From: a virus
IMG/VR virus record: IMGVR_UViG_3300030107_002626
Span: 1 to 55,309 of that record
Direction: 5' to 3' (one strand)
DNA: 55,309 bases
Shown: in pieces, positions 49,065 to 55,309 of the stretch
Layout: every line of letters starts with the position of its first letter
Position numbering within the stretch: the stretch's first letter is position 1
Program-made: the position numbers and the translations under genes
The notes under the pieces: model-generated
Told to the model about the DNA's origin: nothing
What the model saw: the letters and a program-made list of their open reading frames with translations, nothing else
The model's database searches: none

Positions 49065-49418
49065 ATGAGCAGGCTAAAGTCAATTGGTAGAAAAGCAAGA
49101 CAAGGCGCTAAGAAGGCAGCAAAAGTCGCCGGAAGAGTTAATCGGATGGCTGCTGACCGTATAGCAAAGCCAGCGTTAGAAGCTCTTGCTAATCCCGGGG
49201 GCTCGGCTCGTGATTTATCACGAGACGTTTCTGACTTGATTAAAGATCAGATGGAGCGCAGGCGTTTCAAGGAAAAGCGCAGGAATTTTGAAAAGGCGTT
49301 AAAAGGCCCTTTAGGTCCAGCAGATGCAATTGATTTTTCTGCGGGAGGAAAAACGTCTAGGCGCAAGCCGATAGATGGCATAGCTATTAGAGGGAAAACC
49401 AAGGGGCGCATTGTTTAG
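49065..49418 (+). CDS. Small basic protein with the same C-terminal tag
   Basis: 117 residues, AAGAGG upstream. Strongly basic helical N-terminus (SIGRKARQGAKKAAKVAGRV), acidic/basic middle and the tag GGKTSRRKPIDGIAIRGKTK-GRIV. Only a few residues of the tag differ from the previous protein while the rest is unrelated. It ends one base before the tail-adaptor ATG. Confidence 0.7.
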   Translation: MSRLKSIGRKARQGAKKAAKVAGRVNRMAADRIAKPALEALANPGGSARDLSRDVSDLIKDQMERRRFKEKRRNFEKALKGPLGPADAIDFSAGGKTSRRKPIDGIAIRGKTKGRIV

Positions 49419-50111
49419 ATGGCTACCAGCGGAACATTCACATTTAACTTGGATCTAGGCGATGCTATAGAGGAGGCGTTTGAACGCGCTGGCTTAGAGC
49501 TTCGCAGTGGTTACGATTACAAGACGGCCAGAAGAAGCATCGACCTGTTGATGCTGGAATGGCAAAACCGTGGATTAAACCTCTGGACTGTTAAGTTTGG
49601 CACCCAAGCTTTAACTGCTGGGACTAGTGCGTATACGTTGGACGGCAAGATCTTTGACATCGTAGAAGCTTTTCTGCGTACAGATGCTGGAGACACAGAC
49701 AGTCAGTTTGACCAGAGCATGACCCGTATTTCGGTTAGCCAGTATGCTCATCTATCCAACAAGCTGACTCAATCAAAGCCCCTTGAATACTATGTAGAAA
49801 GAACTCCCACTGGCATAGTAATTAACCTCTGGCCTTCTCCTGATAGCCAAGAAACATATACCTTTGGTTATTACTACATGGAAAGGATAGAGGACGCAGG
49901 CAAACCTGCCAGCAATAACATGGATGTCCCGGCAAGATATTTGCCGTGTCTGGTTGCGGGATTGGCTTACAACCTTTCTGTGAAATATCCAGAAGTATCC
50001 GACAGGTCAACTTTGCTCAAGAGTGAATATGAAGAGCATTGGAACTTGGCGGCTGACGCTTCCAGAGAAAAGGCATCATTGTTTGTGACGCCCGGAGGGT
50101 ATCGGCTTTGA
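49419..50111 (+). CDS. Head-to-tail connector (P22 gp4-like)
   Basis: 230 residues. N-terminal helix-rich part LDLGDAIEEAFERAGLELRS followed by RSIDLLMLEWQNRGLNLWTV and a C-terminal region with PARYLPCLVAGLAYNLSVKY, the pattern of P22 gp4-type tail accessory factors that ring the portal. It ends in a TTGA overlap with the next gene. Together with the 50446 gene it should form the connector. Confidence 0.7.
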   Translation: MATSGTFTFNLDLGDAIEEAFERAGLELRSGYDYKTARRSIDLLMLEWQNRGLNLWTVKFGTQALTAGTSAYTLDGKIFDIVEAFLRTDAGDTDSQFDQSMTRISVSQYAHLSNKLTQSKPLEYYVERTPTGIVINLWPSPDSQETYTFGYYYMERIEDAGKPASNNMDVPARYLPCLVAGLAYNLSVKYPEVSDRSTLLKSEYEEHWNLAADASREKASLFVTPGGYRL

Positions 50112-50446
50112 GTTACGCAAGTGGTAAATATGCTTTTGGGTACTGCGACCGAACTGGGTTTCGGTATCCTAAAAAGGATCTCGTCCCGCAAATTGTTAAT
50201 CAGAAGCCAACTGGCTTGTTGGTCGGCAAGGATGTGGTTGACGAAGATCAGCCTCAATTGCAGTTAGGCAAGGTTAGAGTTGATGACCCTGAAGCCTTAA
50301 GGAACCCGAGACCAGACCAGTCTATGGAAGAAAGCAGACAGTTCTTTGCTTGGAATCCTGTTGGCGGCGGCATCACTGCACTTGGCAGTCGGACTGTCGG
50401 GCTAGACATGACGGGTAAGGTCGGAACAGTAACGGTTGTAACCTAA
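50108..50446 (+). CDS. Connector-region protein, unknown function
   Basis: 112 residues from a TTG forming a TTGA overlap. N-terminal SYASGKYAFGYCDRTGFRYP, then KPTGLLVGKDVVDEDQPQLQL and DPEALRNPRPDQS, a family that is always near gp4-like genes in marine podophages. Cys and Tyr/Phe-rich start recalls a small zinc or beta fold. Function unknown. Confidence 0.7.
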   Translation: MSYASGKYAFGYCDRTGFRYPKKDLVPQIVNQKPTGLLVGKDVVDEDQPQLQLGKVRVDDPEALRNPRPDQSMEESRQFFAWNPVGGGITALGSRTVGLDMTGKVGTVTVVT

Positions 50447-51087
50447 TGGCTTGGACATTTACAACGCTCAAGGAAGCGATTAAAGATTACACGCAAAATA
50501 GCGAAACAACTTTCGTTAACAATTTGTCGGTAATCATTAAACAGGCTGAGGACAGAATCCTTAAGTCTGTTCAATTGCCTGACTTCAGGAAGAACTCGAC
50601 CGGCACAACAACAAGTGGCAATAAGTATTTGTCGATGCCTGATGATTTTCTAGCGCCGTACTCTTTGGCGGTAGATAACTCGGGCTATGAGTATTTGTTG
50701 TTCAAGGACGTTAACTTAATTAGGGAAGCCTATCCTGCTGCTTCTACTCAAGCGGTTCCCAAGTATTACGCAATATTTACCGACTCGTCTTTTTTGCTAG
50801 GCCCCACACCAAACAGTAATTACTCGGTTGAACTTCACTACTTTTATAAGCCTGAGTCTATTACTGCAGCTTCTTCCGGGACTAGTTGGCTGGGAACAAA
50901 TGCAGAAAGCACTTTGCTGTATGGCTGTCTTTATGAGGCGTATACCTTTATGAAGGGTGACGCTGACATGTTGCAACTTTACGCCGGAAGGTACGAGGAT
51001 GCCTTGGCTAAGTTGAATGCCCTTGGTGAAGGTTACAGCACTACAGACAGTTATCGTTCCGGTGCTGTTCTGGCGGCGAGGCAATAA
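50446..51087 (+). CDS. Phage adaptor protein (tail tubular A-like)
   Basis: 213 residues, one-base overlap with the previous TAA. N-terminal TTLKEAIKDYTQNSETTFVN and IKQAEDRILKSVQLPDFRKN, a SMPDDFLAPYSLAV centre and a C-terminal YEAYTFMKGDADMLQLYAGR are features of podophage adaptor proteins that join portal and tail nozzle. Works with the gp4-like connector and the nozzle candidate at 3725. Confidence 0.75.
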   Translation: MAWTFTTLKEAIKDYTQNSETTFVNNLSVIIKQAEDRILKSVQLPDFRKNSTGTTTSGNKYLSMPDDFLAPYSLAVDNSGYEYLLFKDVNLIREAYPAASTQAVPKYYAIFTDSSFLLGPTPNSNYSVELHYFYKPESITAASSGTSWLGTNAESTLLYGCLYEAYTFMKGDADMLQLYAGRYEDALAKLNALGEGYSTTDSYRSGAVLAARQ

Positions 51088-51368
51088 TGGGAATGACAGG
51101 TATTGTTGGATCTGTTTCTGTTCAGACTACAGAAGATGGCGGCTTGTCTGTTGACCACTGGGCCGACAGAGCTACGAATACCATCGTTTCTGTTGGCCGC
51201 AACAGTCATCCGCTTGTGGCAGAACAAGCCGAAGCGTTCAAGGACGATGTTAGAAACGTTGTTAGGTATTACATGGCTCAAGCTGTTGAAAGCAGTAAAT
51301 CCAGTTTAATAGCTGAGTTAGTGTTTGCTGGAGAAACTGAACTAGCTGAAATTTTGAGGAAGATGTAG
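51087..51368 (+). CDS. Small virion-cluster protein, unknown function
   Basis: 93 residues, one-base overlap with the adaptor gene. It has a Gly/Val start (MGMTGIVGSVSVQTTEDGGL), then helical segments (EQAEAFKDDVRNVVRYYMAQ). Probably structural by position. The following gene starts right after its TAG. Confidence 0.65.
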   Translation: MGMTGIVGSVSVQTTEDGGLSVDHWADRATNTIVSVGRNSHPLVAEQAEAFKDDVRNVVRYYMAQAVESSKSSLIAELVFAGETELAEILRKM

Positions 51369-51800
51369 ATGGCTATTACGCAAGCTATGGCTACTAGCTT
51401 TAAGAAAGAGCTTCTTGAGGCGGTGCATAATTTCAAAAACTCCGGCGGGAGCACATTCAACATTGCTCTGTATACCAGCAGCGCCTCTCTTGGAGCGGCA
51501 ACAACGGCGTATACGACAAGCAATGAAGTTAGTGGAACCAACTATACGGCAAAGGGAAATAGTCTTACCCGTGTTGATCCTAGTTCTTCTGGAACTACTG
51601 GCTTTACAGACTTTGCCGATACGACGTGGAGCAGTGCCACGATTACTGCGCGAGGCGCAATGATCTTTAATGATTCCGCCAGCGGAGACCCGGCTGTTGC
51701 CATACTGGATTTTGGAGCAGACAAGACATCTACTGCTGGCGATTTTACAATTCAGTTTCCAACGGCAGATGCTTCTAACGCAATCATAAGAATTGCTTAG
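51369..51800 (+). CDS. Beta-rich tail/virion protein
   Basis: 143 residues starting directly after the upstream stop. Helical N-terminus (AMATSFKKELLEAVHNF), then Ser/Thr/Ala-rich beta strands (STFNIALYTSSASLGAATTA, AGDFTIQFPTADASNAIIRI). This type is frequent upstream of tail-fibre genes in marine podophages. Role inferred as structural. Confidence 0.65.
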   Translation: MAITQAMATSFKKELLEAVHNFKNSGGSTFNIALYTSSASLGAATTAYTTSNEVSGTNYTAKGNSLTRVDPSSSGTTGFTDFADTTWSSATITARGAMIFNDSASGDPAVAILDFGADKTSTAGDFTIQFPTADASNAIIRIA

Positions 51801-51808
51801 GAGGAGCG

Positions 51809-52447
51809 TTGGCTAATGTTTCGGGCTGGGGCAGAGGTACTTGGGATCAGGGCACTTGGGGCTCGCCAATACCTGTCGAGGTCACTGGCGTTGCCGGAAC
51901 AGGTAGTGTTGGGTCTGAAACAGTTACTGCAGGCGCAGATGTCTCAGTATCCGGTATCGCTGCAACTGGAGCAGTCGGCTCAGTTACAGTTACAGCAGGG
52001 ACAGGGGTTACTGTCTCGGTTACTGGAGCAGCAGGTACTGCCTCTGTTGGCTCGGTTACGGCTACGGGTGCGGCAATTGTCTCCGAAACTGGTCTTAGTG
52101 CTAGTGGCGCTGTTGGGTCTGTTTCTGTGTCTGGTGTCGCTACTTTGGAGGCGACTGGCTCCTCTGGTACAGGATCTGTCGGAAGTGTTTCAGTTGTCGC
52201 TAATGCAGTTGTCTCTGTCACTGGACTGGCGGCAGAAGGTCAGACATCTCCCGCGTTGGTTTGGTCACAAGTCGATGACAGTCAAACACCAAATTGGTCG
52301 CAAATATCTAGCAGTCAAACCCCGTCTTGGACGGCAGTTAATGAATCTCAAACACCATCTTGGGTTAGCGTTTCAACTAGTCAAACGCCGGGGTGGTCTG
52401 AAATTAGTAGCTCTCAAGTTGCTACTTGGGAAGAAGAGGTAGTTTAG
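51809..52447 (+). CDS. Repeat protein with Gly/Ser/Val and SQTPxW repeats
   Basis: 212 residues from a TTG with GGAGGAGC just upstream. Residues about 22-145 are repeats of a TGxAGTGSVGSxTV unit of about 18-22 residues, then 150-208 carry five Ser/Gln-rich repeats ending in Trp (SQTPNWSQI type). It starts GWGRGTWDQGTWGS. Repetition suggests a fibre shaft or adhesive. The DNA repeats keep a second frame open (51816-52442), which is not considered a gene. Confidence 0.65.
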   Translation: MANVSGWGRGTWDQGTWGSPIPVEVTGVAGTGSVGSETVTAGADVSVSGIAATGAVGSVTVTAGTGVTVSVTGAAGTASVGSVTATGAAIVSETGLSASGAVGSVSVSGVATLEATGSSGTGSVGSVSVVANAVVSVTGLAAEGQTSPALVWSQVDDSQTPNWSQISSSQTPSWTAVNESQTPSWVSVSTSQTPGWSEISSSQVATWEEEVV

Positions 52448-52449
52448 AA

Positions 52450-54636
52450 ATGGCAACTTATGTAAATGATCTCCGACTCAAAGAAATTGCCACTGGTGAC
52501 GAAAGCGGAACTTGGGGAACGAGCACTAATACTAACCTTGAGCTTATTGGTGAGGCTCTAGGGTACGGAACGCAAAACTGTTTTAGCTCTGATGCAAATG
52601 CCACGACCACGGTGGCGGATGGTGCGACGGACCCTGCCCGGGCCATGTACTTCAAGGTGACCTCCTCCGCAACGTTGAGTGCAACTCGTGAGCTAACTAT
52701 TGCTCCTAATACTGTTAGTCGCGTCATGATCATTGAGAACGCAACTACTGGGTCTCAAATAATTACGATCAAGCAGGGTTCGGGCAATACGGTCAATGTA
52801 GGCAATGGGGCCGTGAAGGTTCTCTATCTTGATGGAGCTGGATCAGGTGCCGCTGTTCAGGATGCATTGGTTGACCTTGATCTGACAGGCACAACTACTG
52901 CGGTCACGGTGACGGCTTCCGGCGTCATTACGGGCCTAACAGTTGAGGCGACTGGAGATACTGCGGCTGGCGACAATGCTGCAATGGGCTATACCAGTAC
53001 AGAAGGTTTGATCCTTACGGGACAGGGAAGTACAAACGATGTCACGATCAAGAACGATGCTGACGCTGATGTTCTTGAGATCCCAACCGGGACAACAAAT
53101 GTAACAGTTGTCGGGGATATTATTACTGCAAGTACGTTGCAAGCCACTGGTGATACCGCTGCCGGGGATGATGCCGCTATCGGCTACACCAGCGCAGAAG
53201 GTCTTATCCTTACGGGCCAAGGCAGCACAAATGATGTGACGATTAAGAACGACGCTGATGCCGATGTTCTTGAGATACCTACAGGGACAACGAATGTAAC
53301 AGTTGTCGGTGACATTATTACTGCAAGTACGTTACAGGCTACAGGAGATACCGCTGCCGGAGACGACGCTGCAATTGGGTACACCAGCGCGGAAGGCATC
53401 ATTATTACAGGCCAAGGCAGTAGTACTGACGTAACCGTTAAAAATGACGCTGACGCAACGGTTATGTCTATCGCAACTGGAACGACTCAGGCCACGTTTG
53501 CGGGAGAAGTTGTAGCGGCTTCGCTAGACATAAGCGGCAATATCGACGTAGACGGCACCAGCAACTTAGATGCTGTAGACATTGACGGTGCTGTCCAGAT
53601 TGATAGCACAGTAACTGTAGGCGTAGATGACACGGGCTACGACGTTAAATTCTTTGGTGCTACTTCAGGCGCATACATGCTCTGGGACGAGAGTGCTGAT
53701 GACTTGAAGCTAGTAGGAGCCGCAGGATTAACTGTTGCTGGTGATATTGACGTTGACGGAACAACCAACTTAGATGCTGTCGATATTGACGGTGCCGTTC
53801 AGATTGATAGCACGGTCACGGTAGGTGCAGACGACACTGGTTATGACGTTAAGTTTTTCGGGGCCACCGCTAGTGCTTACATGCATTGGGATGAATCTGA
53901 GGATGATCTTATCCTCGCCGGTGCAGCAAAACTCGGTGTAGGCACGGCACCAGACGTGCGGTTGCACGTTCAGGAGAATGGCGAACCTCCAGCAGAAGGG
54001 ATGCTGATCTTAGAGGCAAATTCTGCCAGCCGTCAGCTACGCATTCAGCCCCCCACAAATTCAGATAATGGCTTCATAGACTATCGCGGCGGGAACCTGA
54101 CCTTCCTTGACGATGGTACTGAGGTAGCGAGGTTTCAAGGGTCTGATTCCTTCGATTTGAAAGGTCCAAAGCTCAAAATATACACGAGCGATGATCAGGT
54201 AAATTATTACGCGTTTTATACGCACACTGACGACACGCTACGCATCAATTACAACAATGCCGGCAATGATGAGTGGATGATGAACTCGGACGGTGATGTG
54301 TCAATCAGGGGTGACCTGACACAAAATGCGTCGACATCCGACATCCGCTTGAAGGAAGAAATTTCAGTCATCCCTGACGCGGTAGAAAAGGTCGAATCTC
54401 TTCGCGGCGTCGTATTCAAATTCAAAGAGACGGGAAAAGCTGGGACCGGACTTATCGCGCAAGAGGTGCAGAAGGTTTTACCGGAAGCCGTGTATACCGC
54501 GCCCCCGAGGGATGAAGGCGACGACCTTCTTGCGCTTCACTATGGAAACATTGTTGGTCTGCTGGTCGAAGCAATTAAAGAGCAGAGTGTCCAGATTCAA
54601 GCTCTGACAAAACGTGTCGAGGAATTGGAGAATTAG
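52450..54636 (+). CDS. Tail fibre with C-terminal S74 intramolecular chaperone
   Basis: 728 residues from the ATG at 52450. The N-terminus (MATYVNDLRLKEIATGDESG) probably anchors to the tail. The shaft has three 65-residue repeats (TGDTAAGDxAAxGYTS) and two 68-residue repeats (DIDVDGTxNLDAVDIDGAVQ). The C-terminal about 100 residues are a peptidase S74 domain: STSDIRLKEEI, GLIAQEVQKVLPEAV and a closing coiled coil. S74 domains trimerise the fibre and then cut themselves off. It should bind the host receptor. Confidence 0.9.
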   Translation: MATYVNDLRLKEIATGDESGTWGTSTNTNLELIGEALGYGTQNCFSSDANATTTVADGATDPARAMYFKVTSSATLSATRELTIAPNTVSRVMIIENATTGSQIITIKQGSGNTVNVGNGAVKVLYLDGAGSGAAVQDALVDLDLTGTTTAVTVTASGVITGLTVEATGDTAAGDNAAMGYTSTEGLILTGQGSTNDVTIKNDADADVLEIPTGTTNVTVVGDIITASTLQATGDTAAGDDAAIGYTSAEGLILTGQGSTNDVTIKNDADADVLEIPTGTTNVTVVGDIITASTLQATGDTAAGDDAAIGYTSAEGIIITGQGSSTDVTVKNDADATVMSIATGTTQATFAGEVVAASLDISGNIDVDGTSNLDAVDIDGAVQIDSTVTVGVDDTGYDVKFFGATSGAYMLWDESADDLKLVGAAGLTVAGDIDVDGTTNLDAVDIDGAVQIDSTVTVGADDTGYDVKFFGATASAYMHWDESEDDLILAGAAKLGVGTAPDVRLHVQENGEPPAEGMLILEANSASRQLRIQPPTNSDNGFIDYRGGNLTFLDDGTEVARFQGSDSFDLKGPKLKIYTSDDQVNYYAFYTHTDDTLRINYNNAGNDEWMMNSDGDVSIRGDLTQNASTSDIRLKEEISVIPDAVEKVESLRGVVFKFKETGKAGTGLIAQEVQKVLPEAVYTAPPRDEGDDLLALHYGNIVGLLVEAIKEQSVQIQALTKRVEELEN
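52951..53535 (+). repeat. Three 195-bp tandem repeats in the tail fibre gene
   Basis: Units start near 52951, 53146 and 53341, each opening with an ACTGGNGATAC-like phrase and encoding 65 residues. Copies 1 and 2 are almost the same in protein; copy 3 has diverged in its second half. Synonymous differences between copies show the duplication is not very recent. Confidence 0.85.
53545..53948 (+). repeat. Two 204-bp tandem repeats in the tail fibre gene
   Basis: Units start near 53545 and 53749 and encode 68 residues each, opening DVDGT[ST]NLDAVDIDG and followed by a DTGYDVKFFGAT segment and a WDES turn. Probably fibre-shaft modules that can be gained or lost. Confidence 0.85.
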
Positions 54637-54638
54637 TG

Positions 54639-54965
54639 ATGGCTACGTGGCAAATTGAAACGTTGAAGCACCAAAACAACGCCGACAAGATCGTCACGCA
54701 AGCTCATTGGCGATGCTTCGACGCAACAGAAGTAGATGGGAATTTACACACAGCAGACGAGCATGGTTCTATCGCGCTTGACGGGATAACAGCCGATGCG
54801 GCTGGCTTTATCGCTTATTCTGATTTGAGTGAATCGAAGTGTCTTGAATGGGTGTATGCAAAACTAAACAAAAATGAGATCGAAACGAAGGTGGCAGATG
54901 CGCTCACTGCATTAGTAAGTCCACCCATTAAATCTGGCACACCTTGGATAACCGAAGCGAATTAA
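54639..54965 (+). CDS. Small tail-region protein, unknown function
   Basis: 108 residues from the ATG at 54639; a GTG one codon earlier overlaps the fibre stop. It matches a small family (M-x-TWQIETLKHQ, QAHWRCFDATE, CLEWVYAKLN, then SGTPW at the end) seen after fibre genes in marine phages, sometimes near prohead or tail-assembly proteins. Function unknown. Confidence 0.7.
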   Translation: MATWQIETLKHQNNADKIVTQAHWRCFDATEVDGNLHTADEHGSIALDGITADAAGFIAYSDLSESKCLEWVYAKLNKNEIETKVADALTALVSPPIKSGTPWITEAN

Positions 54966-54966
54966 G

Positions 54967-55170
54967 ATGAGCGAGCTAGACCCTGCAAATAAAGCTCTTG
55001 CTGAAATCGAGGCCCACGAACGAGAGTGTCGTCTGAGATACGAAGCGATTGAAGCGAGCCTTAAACGCGGGGAAAAGCGTTTTGACAAGCTGGATAACAT
55101 GATCTGGGGAATTTACGCAGCCCTTATCGCGGTAGTTATTTTCCCACAGGTCTTAAAACTTGTGACTTAA
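54967..55170 (+). CDS. Small coiled-coil membrane protein
   Basis: 67 residues. A charged coiled coil (about 5-42) is followed by one hydrophobic helix (IWGIYAALIAVVIFPQVLKL) near the C-terminus. This resembles XhlA/holin-associated proteins that sit in the inner membrane. As the genome appears circular, it lies only about 170 bases upstream of the lysis cassette, so a lysis role is plausible. Confidence 0.65.
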   Translation: MSELDPANKALAEIEAHERECRLRYEAIEASLKRGEKRFDKLDNMIWGIYAALIAVVIFPQVLKLVT

Positions 55171-55171
55171 C

Positions 55172-55309
55172 ATGGCTATTAACAGCATCGACCAGACAAC
55201 CGGGAACCCTCCAGTGATTGCTTGGAGGCGGGTGGCTAATCGTCAGATGCAAGAGTTGGTCATGGCGTCTGATGGCGCTCCTGTCAAAAAGGTAACCGAA
55301 GTTTCCGAG
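55172..55309 (+). CDS. Small protein cut by the window ends
   Basis: 46 codons from the ATG at 55172 reach the end of the window in frame. Reading on from base 1 gives eight more codons (PTNVQTFD after the last SE) and a TGA at 25-27 that overlaps the ATG of the first gene. The complete protein would be 54 residues, polar, with a VIAWRRVANRQMQELVMASD helix. No family recognised. The junction argues that the window is a circular or circularly permuted genome. Confidence 0.7.
   Translation, partial: MAINSIDQTTGNPPVIAWRRVANRQMQELVMASDGAPVKKVTEVSE

Noticed and set aside
51816-52442. 208-codon open frame overlapping the repeat protein at 51809-52447
   Set aside because: It is a byproduct of the repeat in the shifted frame, Leu/Gln-rich without domain features, and without its own ribosome site.
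1-55309. CRISPR array, insertion sequence or integrase
   Set aside because: No regularly spaced repeats with unique spacers, no transposase or recombinase motifs, and repeats seen are within coding genes or ribozyme junctions.

Overview
The window reads as one complete genome of a lytic, short-tailed (podovirus-like) bacteriophage, about 55.3 kb. Support for a phage: terminase large subunit, portal, scaffold, HK97-fold capsid, P22/T7-type adaptor, tail and internal-virion genes, a lysis cassette, and compact genes with 1, 4 or 8 base overlaps. No tail-tube, sheath or tape-measure gene is visible, and very large internal virion proteins are present, which fits a podovirus. The two ends join in frame: the partial gene at 55172-55309 continues into bases 1-27 and stops on the start codon of the first gene. 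The sequence is therefore probably a circularly permuted complete genome. The protein families recall uncultured marine phages; the host cannot be read from the sequence beyond Gram-negative (spanins, LpxO-like hydroxylase). No integrase, repressor, DNA polymerase, RNA polymerase or tRNA was recognised.

Layout. (1) 27-1965, + strand: lysis cassette (membrane protein, EF-hand holin-like protein, i-spanin, embedded o-spanin, T4-type lysozyme). (2) 1967-22164, +: virion genes, from a Gly/Pro/Lys repeat protein and a tail nozzle candidate to internal virion proteins, ending in a 2791-residue polyvalent protein. (3) 22161-26539, -: recombination and replication-accessory operon (DUF1364 nuclease, winged-helix protein, zinc-ribbon protein, NinB-like protein, DUF1071 annealing protein, PD-(D/E)XK nuclease), driven by a good sigma70-type promoter at 26572-26600. 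(4) 26594-29069, +: RusA resolvase and a T7 gp4-like primase-helicase. (5) 29595-36033, -: a GC-rich operon with a MoxR-type AAA+ ATPase and a VWA/metallopeptidase-like protein plus proteins of unknown function. (6) 36608-46883, +: terminase, 2-oxoglutarate oxygenase, portal, GroES-like protein, scaffold and capsid, ended by a strong terminator. (7) 47041-55309, +: minor virion proteins, small basic proteins, tail adaptors, an S74 tail fibre, and small membrane or coiled-coil proteins.

The most striking content is in region 5. Four type I hammerhead ribozymes sit exactly between the stop codon of one gene and the Shine-Dalgarno of the next (31048-31109, 32770-32831, 34842-34898, 35360-35417). 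A fifth, circularly permuted type III hammerhead (35981-36033) heads the operon behind a highly structured leader. All have the CUGANGA and GAAA cores and compensated stem I changes. This suggests that the MoxR/VWA polycistronic RNA cuts itself into separate messages. The function of the protein module is unknown.

Other points: a 16-base motif shared by the leaders of the primase-helicase and terminase genes; twin covarying hairpins before the GroES-like gene; a parS-like palindrome after the capsid terminator; and frequent NTGA stop/start overlaps that use TTG or GTG starts.
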